From Shinella zoogloeoides (GTDB lineage: Bacteria > Pseudomonadota > Alphaproteobacteria > Rhizobiales > Rhizobiaceae), in assembly GCF_022682305.1 (NCBI RefSeq), contig NZ_CP093528.1:2431501-2495500 (forward strand): a stretch of DNA of 64,000 bases. The letters are read 5' to 3'. The position numbers and the translations under genes are program-made. Numbering within the stretch: position 1 is the first letter of the stretch; each line of letters begins with the position of its first letter. Below the pieces are notes generated by a model, which was not told where the DNA came from, did not search any database, and worked only from the letters and a program-made list of their open reading frames with translations. Positions 1-8,034 of this stretch are shown here, piece after piece.

Positions 1-169
1 GCTGGACATGAATTTTCCGGGCATCGGCCATCGCGATTGTCAAGGTCTCGGTGATCACGCGAAGGCTGTCGTCAGACACCAGCGGCGAAGCCCCCCGGAT
101 CTCCGCCGAATGCAGCTTGCAAAGCGCGCTGGCCAAAAGCCGCGCGTATTCTTCTGGTTTGCGACCCAT
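1..169 (-). CDS. Hypothetical protein, N-terminal part only
   Basis: The first 56 codons of a leftward gene that runs off the left edge of the window. The ATG is preceded by a GGTGGGGA ribosome-binding site about 4 bases away. The protein begins MGRKPEEYARLLASALCKLH and continues with a charged, probably helical stretch. I do not recognise the family. The good ribosome-binding site and the uninterrupted frame to the edge support a real gene. The AT-rich 60 bases upstream probably carry its promoter. Confidence 0.5.
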   Translation of the reverse strand, partial: MGRKPEEYARLLASALCKLHSAEIRGASPLVSDDSLRVITETLTIAMADARKIHVQ

Positions 170-259
170 GTTCCCCACCATTTTTGATTATACTCACATA
201 AAACCACAAAATGCGGCATAATGCCACACATTTCTCACATGAACGCCGAAAAATATGAG

Positions 260-286
260 CCTCTCCCCGGCAAAAAGCCGGAGAGG
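260..286 (-). terminator. Hairpin after the sensor kinase gene
   Basis: Inverted repeat CCTCTCC...GGAGAGG with a further GGC/GCC pairing and an A5 loop (U5 on the minus strand). It lies about 50 bases past the stop of the leftward sensor kinase. A second small GCCGG-AAAA-CCGG hairpin follows at about 290-303. It is placed to end the eptA-regulator-kinase transcript, but a clear U-run after the stem is missing. Confidence 0.45.
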
Positions 287-335
287 AATGCCGGAAAACC
301 GGGCTGTTCAAGGAAAATGCAAGCGCTGCCGATAG

Positions 336-1682
336 TTAGCCGGCTGCGACCGGAAACACGATCTCCGCCTGGAAGCCATCGGCCTGCCCGGGCACGGGAG
401 AAGTGAGGACGAGGCTCGCCCGCATCTGCGCCAGCAAGCGGTCGGCGATGGAAAGGCCAAGGCCCGAACCGGGCGCAGCCGTCCGCCCACGCGAGAAGCG
501 CTTGCGCACCGCCGCCAGCTCCGCCTCGCTCATGGGCGACGCCGCATTGCGGATGGTGAGGTTGCCCGCAGGCGTGAGCACGATGTCCACCGGCTCGCCC
601 GCCTGCCCGTGCAGAAGCGCGTTCTCGACCAGGTTGCGCAGCACGATGGCGAAGGCATCCGCGGTGCCTTCGCGCAGCGACGGACCGGCAAGCGCGTTGC
701 GGAGGCGGATGCGCCCGGCATCGTCGGAGGCGCGCTGGAAATCGGTCACCACCACGCCGACGACATCGGCAAGGTCGAAGGTGGTTTCGGTCACGCCGAT
801 GCCCGCCTCGGCGCGGGCGAGCTGAAGCAGCTTTTCCGTCAGCCGGGTCAATTTCTGCAGGGAGGCCTCGACCTGCTGGGCGCGGGCGCGCACCGGCGCC
901 TCCTTCAATTCGGCCAGCAGGAGCTGGGTCTGCGCCAGCGCGCCAGCAATCGGCGTGCGCAGCTCGTGGGCGCTGTTGGAGGTGAACTCCCGCTCGGCGG
1001 CGAGCACGGCGCGCAGGCGCGCGAGCAGCAGGTTGACCGAGCGCAGGATCGGCCGCAGCTCCAGCGGCAGGCCTGCCGCATCGATGGCGGCAAGGTTGCC
1101 GCCGTCCTTCTCGCCGATCGCCGCGCGCAGCGTCTCGACCGGCGCAAGGACACGGCGCACGACGAACCAGACCGCCGCGATGGTGACCGGCACGATGAGC
1201 AAGACCGGCAGCAGCAGGGCGAGCGAGCCTTCCACCGTCGCCTCCCGGCGCTCGGCGGCGGAATCCTTCACCTGCACGAAGATCTCGCCGTCCTCCGTCG
1301 CGGCCGTATAGATGCGGCCGGTCGCGCTCTGCCAGAAGCCCACCTTCAGCGGCGCGTCGAAGGGGGCGGCAACCGCCGTATGCGAGTGCAGCAGCACCCG
1401 GCCCGTCGCATCGCGCACCTGATAGGTCAGGTATTCCTCTTCGGAGGGCGCCCGGATGGCTTCGACGCGGCGCGGGGTGGTGAGGTCGCTGCGCCGCAGG
1501 AGATCGTCGGCGACGAGCGGCACCAGGCGCTCGGCCGTTTCCTGCAGGGCACTGTCGAAGATCTCGCCGAATTCGTCATGCATGACGAAGGCACCGAAGG
1601 CGACCGCGAGCAGCCAGAGCAGCGTGATCGTCGCCGTGATCCACAGCATGAGCTGGCCGGCAAGGCTACGGAACACTCTCAT
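336..1682 (-). CDS. Sensor histidine kinase, PmrB/QseC/TctE-like
   Basis: A 448-residue inner-membrane sensor kinase. Two hydrophobic segments (about 12-35 and 150-172) flank a periplasmic loop, followed by a HAMP-like linker. The H-box reads NSAHELRTPIAG, and N-, G1- and G2-type ATPase motifs follow (NLVENALLHG, GSGLGLSIAD). The start chosen is the ATG that overlaps the regulator stop as ATGA; an upstream extension of 64 codons merely re-reads the regulator gene in another frame. It is the last gene of an eptA-regulator-kinase operon, so it probably senses envelope or cation stress and phosphorylates the adjacent regulator. The ligand is unknown. Confidence 0.88.
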   Translation of the reverse strand: MRVFRSLAGQLMLWITATITLLWLLAVAFGAFVMHDEFGEIFDSALQETAERLVPLVADDLLRRSDLTTPRRVEAIRAPSEEEYLTYQVRDATGRVLLHSHTAVAAPFDAPLKVGFWQSATGRIYTAATEDGEIFVQVKDSAAERREATVEGSLALLLPVLLIVPVTIAAVWFVVRRVLAPVETLRAAIGEKDGGNLAAIDAAGLPLELRPILRSVNLLLARLRAVLAAEREFTSNSAHELRTPIAGALAQTQLLLAELKEAPVRARAQQVEASLQKLTRLTEKLLQLARAEAGIGVTETTFDLADVVGVVVTDFQRASDDAGRIRLRNALAGPSLREGTADAFAIVLRNLVENALLHGQAGEPVDIVLTPAGNLTIRNAASPMSEAELAAVRKRFSRGRTAAPGSGLGLSIADRLLAQMRASLVLTSPVPGQADGFQAEIVFPVAAG

Positions 1683-2335
1683 CGGCCGAGCCTGTAGCCG
1701 ATGCCGCGCAGGGTCTCCACGCAGTCCTTGCCGAGCTTCTTGCGCAGCCGGCTGACATAGACCTCCACGGTGTTGCTCTCGATTTCCGAGCCAAAGGCGT
1801 AGAGCGCCTCCTCGATCTGCCCCTTGGAGACGATAGCGTCGGGCCGTGCCGCGAGCCGCGCCAGCACCGCCCATTCGCGGCTGGAAAGATCCACGGCCTC
1901 GCCCTCGCGCAGCACCCGCCGGTCGGCGAGCTGGATGGTCAGCGGCCCCGCCTCCAGAACGGGAAGCGCTGCGCCCGCATAGCGCCGGGCGACGGCCAGC
2001 ATGCGCGCGCCGAGTTCACCAAGGTTGAACGGCTTGACGAGATAATCGTCCGCCCCGCTGTTCAGCCCCTCGATCCGATCGGAAATCTGGTCGTGCGCCG
2101 TCAGGATGATGATGGGCGTGGCAACGCCCGCCCGGCGCAGCTCCGTCAGCAGCGAAAGACCGCTGCCGTCCGGCAGGCGCAGGTCGAGCAGCACGAGGTC
2201 ATAGTCCACCGTGCCGGACGCGGCGCGGGCGTCGGTCAACGTCTGCATCCAGTCGACGGCATGGCCGAGACCGGCCACGTAGTCGCGCACGGCCTCGCCC
2301 AGTACGGCATCGTCCTCGATCAGCAGAACTCTCAA
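1679..2335 (-). CDS. OmpR/PhoB-family response regulator, PmrA-like
   Basis: A 218-residue regulator with a receiver domain (start RVLLIEDDAVLG, phosphoacceptor Asp in LVLLDLRLPDGSG, conserved Lys in DDYLVKPF) and a C-terminal winged helix (about 125-218, ending VSRLRKKLG...GIGYRLGR). The start is a TTG with a GGGAG ribosome-binding site about 9 bases upstream. This places the first residues exactly where receiver domains begin; in-frame ATGs further upstream would add a Gly-rich tail unlike the family. It overlaps the kinase by 4 bases and follows eptA by 97 bases, which suggests control of lipid A modification as in pmrCAB. Confidence 0.88.
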   Translation of the reverse strand: MRVLLIEDDAVLGEAVRDYVAGLGHAVDWMQTLTDARAASGTVDYDLVLLDLRLPDGSGLSLLTELRRAGVATPIIILTAHDQISDRIEGLNSGADDYLVKPFNLGELGARMLAVARRYAGAALPVLEAGPLTIQLADRRVLREGEAVDLSSREWAVLARLAARPDAIVSKGQIEEALYAFGSEIESNTVEVYVSRLRKKLGKDCVETLRGIGYRLGR

Positions 2336-2432
2336 ATGCCCGGCGCTCCCTGTGCCGGCGGCCTGTCCGCCGCCACCCTTCGATCCCGGACAATACATGG
2401 GGCTAGGCCCCGTTTCCACCCGTGCCTTTCCC

Positions 2433-4070
2433 TCAGGAAATCGCACCGAGCCGGCAGGGAGACAGGAGATCGAGCGCCGGATCCCGGACGTTGGTCTGCA
2501 CGCGCATCATTCCGAGCACGCTATGGAAGAGATTGTCGTGCGACTGCGCCGCCTTCGTCTCGTCGGCGAGGCACGCGGCGGAATAGGCCGCCTTCGCATC
2601 CTTGCCGAGCCACAGCACGAAGGGCACGTGGGTCTGTTCGGACGGCGCGATCATGTAGGGCGCGCCGTGCAGGTAGAGGCCGAGTTCGCCGAGAGATTCA
2701 CCGTGGTCCGACATGTAGAGCATCGACACGTCGAGGCGATCCTGCTGCTTTTCCAGCCGGTCGATGACGCTGGCAAGGATATGGTCGGTATAGGCGATGG
2801 TGTTGTCATAGGCGTTGACGATCTCCTCCTTGGTGCAGTCGGAGAACTCGGCGCTGCGGCAATCCGGCTTGAAGCGCCGGTATTCCTCGGGATAGCGCTC
2901 GTAATAGGCCGGGCCATGGCTGCCGATCTGGTGCAGCACCAGCACGGTGTCCTTGTCGATCGAACCGATCCGCGCGTCCAGCGCGTCGAGCAGCACCTGG
3001 TCGCGGCATTCGCCCTTCGCGCAATAGGCAGGGTTGCCGTCCTTGATCAGCGACCGCGCCGTCACGCGCCTGGCGATCTCCTTGTCGCCGGTGTTGTTGT
3101 CCCACCACTCGACATCGACGCCGGCATGGGAAAGCACGTCGAGCAGGTTTTCCGTCGAAAGGCCCTTGCGGTGGGTATATTCGGAGCGGGTATAGACGGA
3201 GAACATGCAGGGCAGCGAGACGGCCGTGGCCGTGCCGCAACTCGTCGTGTCGGGGAAGTAGAGGATATCCTTCCCGGCCAGTTCCGGATTGGTGTCGCGC
3301 CCGTAGCCGCCGAGCGAGAAATTGTCGGCGCGCGCCGTCTCTCCGGCAACGACGATCATCAGCCGCGGCTTGCGCTCGCCGAGCGGCGCATCCGCCACCC
3401 TGGCATCCGCGCCGAGCGGCGCGGCCACCACATTCGCATCCACCGACTGACCGGCGGCGAACTGGACGGCGGTGACGAGCGGCACGAAGGGGTTCAGCGT
3501 CTCGAACCAGTCGTGATGCGCCCGCACGGCCGAGGCATAGACGCGGGCATGCGACAGGCCGGCGACGAGCGCGAGGACGAGCGCGGGCGCGATGACGGCG
3601 AGATTGCCGCGCACCTTGCCGAGGAACGGACGATGGCGGACCTTCACCCAGAGAAGGAGGAGGCAGGGCAGAAGGCCATAGGCCAGCATGTGCAGCACGA
3701 AGCCGGGCGTTATGAGATGGCCGGCCTCGGCGCTGTTCGTCTCTGCCGCGTTGCGGATCATCTCGATATCGATGATGACGCCGAAACGGTCCATGAACCA
3801 GGCGCCGGCAGCGCTTGTCAGGATGAGCGTCATGAAGAGCGGCTTCATCACATATTTCAGCGAGACGGCGACACAGAGCGCGACATAGAGGCAGGCGACG
3901 CCGATAGCGATGGAAGCGAAGGTGGTCGGCCTTCCCTCCAGATAGCGCCATCCCTTCGACCAGAAGCTCCAGTTGGTGAGGGCGAGAAGATAAAGCGCCG
4001 TCAGCACGCTGACGGCGACGCTGCCGAGTTCGGGCCGCCACAGGGAGATACGGCCGGTTCCTTCGCGCAT
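2433..4070 (-). CDS. eptA: Phosphoethanolamine-lipid A transferase, EptA/MCR family
   Basis: A 545-residue enzyme that transfers phosphoethanolamine from phosphatidylethanolamine to lipid A on the periplasmic face of the inner membrane. This lowers surface charge and susceptibility to cationic peptides. The N-terminal half has about five membrane segments (about 17-38, 53-75, 78-98, 122-142, 158-178). The catalytic sulfatase-like domain follows: metal ligand Glu in GETARADN (about E244), and SCGTATAVSLPC with the nucleophilic Thr at about 282 between the Cys pair 278/288. SDHGESLGE and a late HVPF motif are also present. Length matches the family. It is first in an operon with a regulator and kinase. 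The precise lipid acceptor is inferred. Confidence 0.93.
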   Translation of the reverse strand: MREGTGRISLWRPELGSVAVSVLTALYLLALTNWSFWSKGWRYLEGRPTTFASIAIGVACLYVALCVAVSLKYVMKPLFMTLILTSAAGAWFMDRFGVIIDIEMIRNAAETNSAEAGHLITPGFVLHMLAYGLLPCLLLLWVKVRHRPFLGKVRGNLAVIAPALVLALVAGLSHARVYASAVRAHHDWFETLNPFVPLVTAVQFAAGQSVDANVVAAPLGADARVADAPLGERKPRLMIVVAGETARADNFSLGGYGRDTNPELAGKDILYFPDTTSCGTATAVSLPCMFSVYTRSEYTHRKGLSTENLLDVLSHAGVDVEWWDNNTGDKEIARRVTARSLIKDGNPAYCAKGECRDQVLLDALDARIGSIDKDTVLVLHQIGSHGPAYYERYPEEYRRFKPDCRSAEFSDCTKEEIVNAYDNTIAYTDHILASVIDRLEKQQDRLDVSMLYMSDHGESLGELGLYLHGAPYMIAPSEQTHVPFVLWLGKDAKAAYSAACLADETKAAQSHDNLFHSVLGMMRVQTNVRDPALDLLSPCRLGAIS

Positions 4071-4235
4071 GGAATAGTCCTTTCACGGCATGGGGCGAGG
4101 CCGCCACGGCAGCCCGCCATCTTGCCCTTTCCCTGCCGGGGCAAGCTGACAGCCGCCTGAACGAAGCCGCCGCGACGTTCAGCCCAGAGTCAGCTTCGAC
4201 GTTCATGAAGGATGCGAGAGACGATGAGGTGATGC

Positions 4236-4379
4236 GTGAAAGTACGGCTTTTCAACCCGGGCGCGCTGTTCGTGACAGCCCTGGTTCTGCTGGTCCTGGC
4301 GATCCCCCTCGCCCAGAACCAGTTTGCCAGGGCGCACAACGAGGATCTGCAACGGGCGTTCATGAAGCGGGCCGGCTGA
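4236..4379 (+). CDS. Small single-span membrane protein (47 aa)
   Basis: A short gene with a GTG start, preceded at about 8 bases by GAGGTGAT. The product begins with a basic segment (VKVRLFNPG), then a strongly hydrophobic span rich in Leu, Val and Ala (about residues 9-28, ending AIPLAQNQ), and a short hydrophilic tail ending MKRAG. It lies between eptA (leftward) and a GST gene (rightward). The pattern of N-terminal positive charge plus one span fits a real small membrane protein, but no family is recognised and the small size leaves doubt. Confidence 0.5.
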   Translation: MKVRLFNPGALFVTALVLLVLAIPLAQNQFARAHNEDLQRAFMKRAG

Positions 4380-4455
4380 CAGCGGCCCACGTCAAAATCC
4401 GATTGCATTTCGCAAGCGGATTTGCGACCAATGGACATTCGTCACGGAGGTCGCC

Positions 4456-5115
4456 ATGAAACCGGTTCTCTATGCACATCCCTTTTCAAGCTACTGCCAG
4501 AAGGCGCTGACGGCGCTTTACGAGAACGGCACCGATTTCGAATACCGCCTTCTCGATCACACAGACGCCGGGACGCTGGCCGACTTCGAGGCGCGATGGC
4601 CGATCAAGCGTTTCCCCATCCTCGTCGACGGCGGCCGCACCATCGTCGAGGCGAGCATCGTCATCGAGTATCTCGGCCTGCACTATCCGGGTCCGGTGAA
4701 GCTGATCCCCGACGATCCGGCGGCGGCCATCGAGGTGCGCATGCTCGACCGCTTCTTCGACAACTACATCTCGACGCCGCAGCAGAGGATCGTCTTCAAC
4801 GCCATCCGGCAGGAGGCGGACCGCGATCCCTGCGGCGTCACGGAGGCGCGCGACATGCTGGAGCGCGCCTATGCCTGGCTCGACCGCCACATGGAAGGCC
4901 GGGAATGGGCGGCGAGCGATGCCTTCTCGCTAGCCGACTGCGGCGCAGGCCCGTTCCTCTTCTATGCGGACTGGACGCATGCCATCGATCCGGCCTTCGC
5001 CAATGTGCACGCCTATCGCAAGCGCCTGCTCGCCCGCCCCTCCTTCGCCCGCGCGGTCGACGAGGCCCGGCCCTTCCGCAAGTTCTTCCCGCTCGGCGCG
5101 CCGGACCGCGACTAA
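4456..5115 (+). CDS. Glutathione S-transferase family protein
   Basis: A 219-residue cytosolic protein. An N-terminal thioredoxin-like domain (about 1-80) starts VLYAHPFSSYCQK, with the typical RFPILVDGG and EASIVIEYL glutathione-site motifs. An all-helical C-terminal domain (about 95-210) contains the FSLADCGAGP segment that matches the conserved N-capping region of GSTs. GGAGGTCGCC before the ATG is a strong ribosome-binding site. The substrate is not predictable. It is a single-gene unit ending at a bidirectional terminator. Confidence 0.88.
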   Translation: MKPVLYAHPFSSYCQKALTALYENGTDFEYRLLDHTDAGTLADFEARWPIKRFPILVDGGRTIVEASIVIEYLGLHYPGPVKLIPDDPAAAIEVRMLDRFFDNYISTPQQRIVFNAIRQEADRDPCGVTEARDMLERAYAWLDRHMEGREWAASDAFSLADCGAGPFLFYADWTHAIDPAFANVHAYRKRLLARPSFARAVDEARPFRKFFPLGAPDRD

Positions 5116-5135
5116 CCCTTCGCATCCCCACAACG

Positions 5136-5167
5136 AAAACCCCGGCATCTCGCGATGCCGGGGTTTT
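5136..5167. terminator. Bidirectional terminator between convergent genes
   Basis: A perfect 14-base stem, AAAACCCCGGCATC paired with GATGCCGGGGTTTT, around a TCGC loop. A- and T-runs on the two sides suit factor-independent termination in both directions. It separates the rightward GST gene from the leftward HbpS-like gene. Confidence 0.85.
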
Positions 5168-5184
5168 GCGAACAAGCGTAGCGC

Positions 5185-5670
5185 TTACTTCAGCTTTGCG
5201 CTGACGGCTTCGATGCCGGCGCGGGCGCATTCGTCGTCGATGTCGCCGCTCGGCGCACCGCCGACGCCGATGGCGCCGATCGTCTCTTCACCGGCCTTGA
5301 CCGGAACGCCACCGGCGAGCACCAGCAGGCGGTCGATCGAGACAAGCTCGGCGGCAGCCGGGTTCTTGCCGACGTTTTCGGCGATCTTCTGGGTCGGCGT
5401 ACGGAAGGAAGCAGCCGTGTAGGCCTTGCGGATGGCGCTGTCGAGCGTATGCGGGCCGGCGCGGTCGGCGCGCAGGACGACGCGGGTGGTGCCGGCGCGG
5501 TCGACGACGGCGACCGTCACGTTGAACTTCTTGGCAGCGCAGGCCTTCACGGCGGCGTCGGCAGCTTCGACGGCGATGTCGAGCGGCATGTTGCGCTCGG
5601 TCAGGATCTCGGCATTGGCGGCGCCGGCGAGGGTAAGGGCGGCAAAAGCGGTGGCAACGAACGTCTTCAT
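5185..5670 (-). CDS. Exported HbpS/GlcG-family (DUF336) protein
   Basis: A 161-residue protein with a signal peptide (MKTFVATAFAALTLAGAANA, cleavage near residue 20), so probably periplasmic. The rest matches the HbpS/GlcG fold: an N-terminal helix, VAVVDRAGTTRVVLRADRA, a helix starting AIRKAYTAASF, and the Gly-rich GGVPVKAGEETIGAIGVGGA with the terminal DDECARAG helix. Family members bind heme or related ligands or act as accessory proteins; the role here is not known. The start used has GGAGATCAAC directly upstream; an ATG four codons earlier lacks such spacing. Confidence 0.82.
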   Translation of the reverse strand: MKTFVATAFAALTLAGAANAEILTERNMPLDIAVEAADAAVKACAAKKFNVTVAVVDRAGTTRVVLRADRAGPHTLDSAIRKAYTAASFRTPTQKIAENVGKNPAAAELVSIDRLLVLAGGVPVKAGEETIGAIGVGGAPSGDIDDECARAGIEAVSAKLK

Positions 5671-5779
5671 GTTGATCTCCATCTGAGGGCCGCTCGATTT
5701 CGTTTGCGGCGACGCCCTTCTTTTCGGAGATTTTCGCTTTCCGCGGTATCGGTGGACGGACGGAGCGGGGTCCGTAGGA

Positions 5780-6376
5780 TTACGGAGCCTGCCCGATCAG
5801 GGCGAGGCGCGCGAATTCGGCGACCGAGGTCGTGCCGAGTTTCTGGGCGATATTGGCCCGGTGCGTATCCACGGTGCGGGGCGACAGCTGCAGGCTGTCG
5901 GCGATCTCCTTCGTCGACCAGCCGCGCCCGACCATGTCCAGCACCTCGCGCTCGCGATCGGTGAGCTGCGCCACCAGCTTCACCGCCTCGGCCTTCTCCG
6001 CATGCACGTCGAGCGCGCCGGAAGCCTGCTGCAGGGCTTCGATCAGCACCTGCTCGTCGATGGGCTTGGTGAGGAAATCGACGACGCCCGCCTTGAAGGC
6101 CCGGCGGCAGGCATGCACGTCGCCATGGCCGGTGCAGATGATGGTGGGCCAGTCGCAGCCGATGGCGGCGAGCCTTTCGTGCAGTTGCAGGCCGGTGATG
6201 GCCGGCATGCGCAGGTCGAGCAGCAGCACACCCGGCTTCAGTTTCGGCGCACGCGCGAGGAAGGCGGTGGGATCGCCGAAGGTCTCGATGCGGATACCGT
6301 AGGTGCCGAGAAGCAGCGACAGGGCGCTGCGCACCCCCTCGTCGTCATCGACCAGATAGACCGGCGCCATCGTCAT
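5780..6376 (-). CDS. FixJ-family response regulator
   Basis: A 198-residue regulator. The receiver domain (about 5-120) has the acidic cluster VDDDEGV, the phosphoacceptor Asp in LLLDLRMPAITG, Thr in ICTGHGD and Lys in FLTKPID. The LuxR/NarL-type helix-turn-helix (about 135-195) reads LTDREREVLDMVGRGWSTKE...LSPRTVDTHRANI. Its start overlaps the stop of the sensor kinase gene, so the two are translationally coupled partners. The targets are unknown; the adjacent transporter and amidohydrolase genes are obvious candidates. Confidence 0.9.
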   Translation of the reverse strand: MTMAPVYLVDDDEGVRSALSLLLGTYGIRIETFGDPTAFLARAPKLKPGVLLLDLRMPAITGLQLHERLAAIGCDWPTIICTGHGDVHACRRAFKAGVVDFLTKPIDEQVLIEALQQASGALDVHAEKAEAVKLVAQLTDREREVLDMVGRGWSTKEIADSLQLSPRTVDTHRANIAQKLGTTSVAEFARLALIGQAP

Positions 6377-8001
6377 TCCGCTGCCTCCTCCCGTTCCTGC
6401 CTATCCTGTGCCGCCGGCAGGCGCACGGTGAAGACCGCGCCTCCCTTCACCCCGTTACCGGCCGAGATGCTGCCGTCGAAGCGCTCGACGATGCTTTCGC
6501 AAAGGCTGAGCCCGAGGCCCATGCCATCGGGCTTACTGGAGAAGAACGGCTCGAAGAGGCGCGGCAGGATATCCGGCGCGATACCCACGCCGTTGTCGGA
6601 CACGATGATCTCGTAACCCGGCCCTGCCGGCGTCAGCAAGACCCGCACTCGGCCGTCCGCCCTGCCCGCCTGCTCTACGGCATCGGCGGCGTTGCGGATC
6701 AGGTTGTGGATGACCTGCTCGATCTCGACGGGATCGATGCGCGCCAGAGCCGGAGCCTCCGGAACGGCTACATCGAGCGCGATGCCGCGCCGGTCGAGGT
6801 CGATGCGCGAGAGGGCGACGATATCGGCGACGTGGCGGCCGAGATCGTGCACGCCGGCCTCCAGCGCGCTCTTGCCCACATAGGCGCGCAGGCGCACCAG
6901 GATATCGGCGGCGCGCTTGGCCTGCTGCACATTGGCGGCAAGAACGGTGTCGATTGGGGTATCCGTCAGGCCGTTCGCGGCGGCGATGCGCCGTCCCGCC
7001 TGGCTCTGGCTGAGCAGTGCCGTCAAGGGCTGGGTGAGTTCATGGGCGATGCCGGAGGCCATCTCGCCCATGCTGTTGATGCGCAGCGCATGGGCAAGCT
7101 TCGTCTCGTGCTGGCGCAGCGCCTCGCGCCGGGACGCGGCATCCGCCGCCTCGCGCGCCAAGGCGGCATCCTGCCGGTGCTTCAGGAGCGAGCGCACAAG
7201 GACGAGGCCGGCAAGCGAGATGGCGGCAAAGAGCGCGAAAGGCAGCGGCGGCAGGAGTTGCGCCAGCGTGACATGGCGTTGCAGGGAGAGCCGGAGCGGC
7301 TGGGTGGCGCTGACGATCGACGCGTCGAAACTGACCGTCCGAGCGAGAAAGCCTTCGGATGCGGGCTGCTTCACACCGGTTTCGAGCAGGAGGCCCTCGG
7401 CCGTGGACAAACGCAGCGTCGCCCAGCGCGGCAATTCCTCGCCCTCGACCAGCTTCGCACCGTCGATATCGAGGCTGACGGCCATCGTCTCGTTCATGCG
7501 CTTCATCACCCGGTAATGGCCGGGCTTGGCATCCGCACCATAGGCCGCCTTGCCGGGAGTGAGCATGTCCACGGCCCGGGAGACCTGCGCGGGATCGACG
7601 GTCGAGCCATCGCCTGATGTCGCCGAACTGACGACATCAGGCGACGTGCCTGACGGAAGACGCACGAGGTCGATGGCGACGATGCGGGGGTAGAAGCGCA
7701 GGATCGACTTGGCGACAAGGTCGAAATCCTCCGATGGCTGCGCCTGTGCGAGGCCGAGGGCGCTGAGACCGGTCAGGTGCGCATCGTGCTGGGCGACGCG
7801 CTGGGAGATCGCCCGCTGCAAGGCGCGGCCGCTTTCCGACACTTCCTGCTCGAAGGCCTGCCAATGGCTCGTCGCGGAATAGACGCCGAAAGCCGCCAGC
7901 AGCAACAGCCAGCCGCCGGCAAGGGCGGCCGAGGAACGGAGAAAGGTCAGGCGTCGATGCATAGGCGGTGCGGCCGGGTCAGGGTTCGGGAGGCGCATCA
8001 T
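6373..8001 (-). CDS. Membrane sensor histidine kinase, FixL/DctB-like
   Basis: A 542-residue kinase. A first membrane span (about 27-45) and a second (about 250-270) enclose a periplasmic sensory domain of about 200 residues. A coiled segment follows, then a HisKA domain with the H-box GIAHELTQPLTALLSQ. The ATPase domain has the N-box NLIRNAADAVEQAG, then DNGVGIAP and GMGLGLSLCESIVE. The HELxQPL form is typical of kinases paired with FixJ/DctD-type regulators, and the partner overlaps by 4 bases. The first of two adjacent Met codons is used; a later Met (residue 14) is possible. The extracellular ligand is unknown. The amino-acid transporter upstream suggests an amino acid or amidohydrolase product. 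Confidence 0.88.
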   Translation of the reverse strand: MMRLPNPDPAAPPMHRRLTFLRSSAALAGGWLLLLAAFGVYSATSHWQAFEQEVSESGRALQRAISQRVAQHDAHLTGLSALGLAQAQPSEDFDLVAKSILRFYPRIVAIDLVRLPSGTSPDVVSSATSGDGSTVDPAQVSRAVDMLTPGKAAYGADAKPGHYRVMKRMNETMAVSLDIDGAKLVEGEELPRWATLRLSTAEGLLLETGVKQPASEGFLARTVSFDASIVSATQPLRLSLQRHVTLAQLLPPLPFALFAAISLAGLVLVRSLLKHRQDAALAREAADAASRREALRQHETKLAHALRINSMGEMASGIAHELTQPLTALLSQSQAGRRIAAANGLTDTPIDTVLAANVQQAKRAADILVRLRAYVGKSALEAGVHDLGRHVADIVALSRIDLDRRGIALDVAVPEAPALARIDPVEIEQVIHNLIRNAADAVEQAGRADGRVRVLLTPAGPGYEIIVSDNGVGIAPDILPRLFEPFFSSKPDGMGLGLSLCESIVERFDGSISAGNGVKGGAVFTVRLPAAQDRQEREEAAE

Positions 8002-8034
8002 AGGACGTCCCCCACCCGTTGGCGATCCGCAGCA

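Noticed and set aside
72..311. Leftward 79-codon frame near the left edge
   Set aside because: Overlaps the partial gene at 1-169 in another frame; its sequence is Arg/Gly-rich and has no ribosome-binding site.
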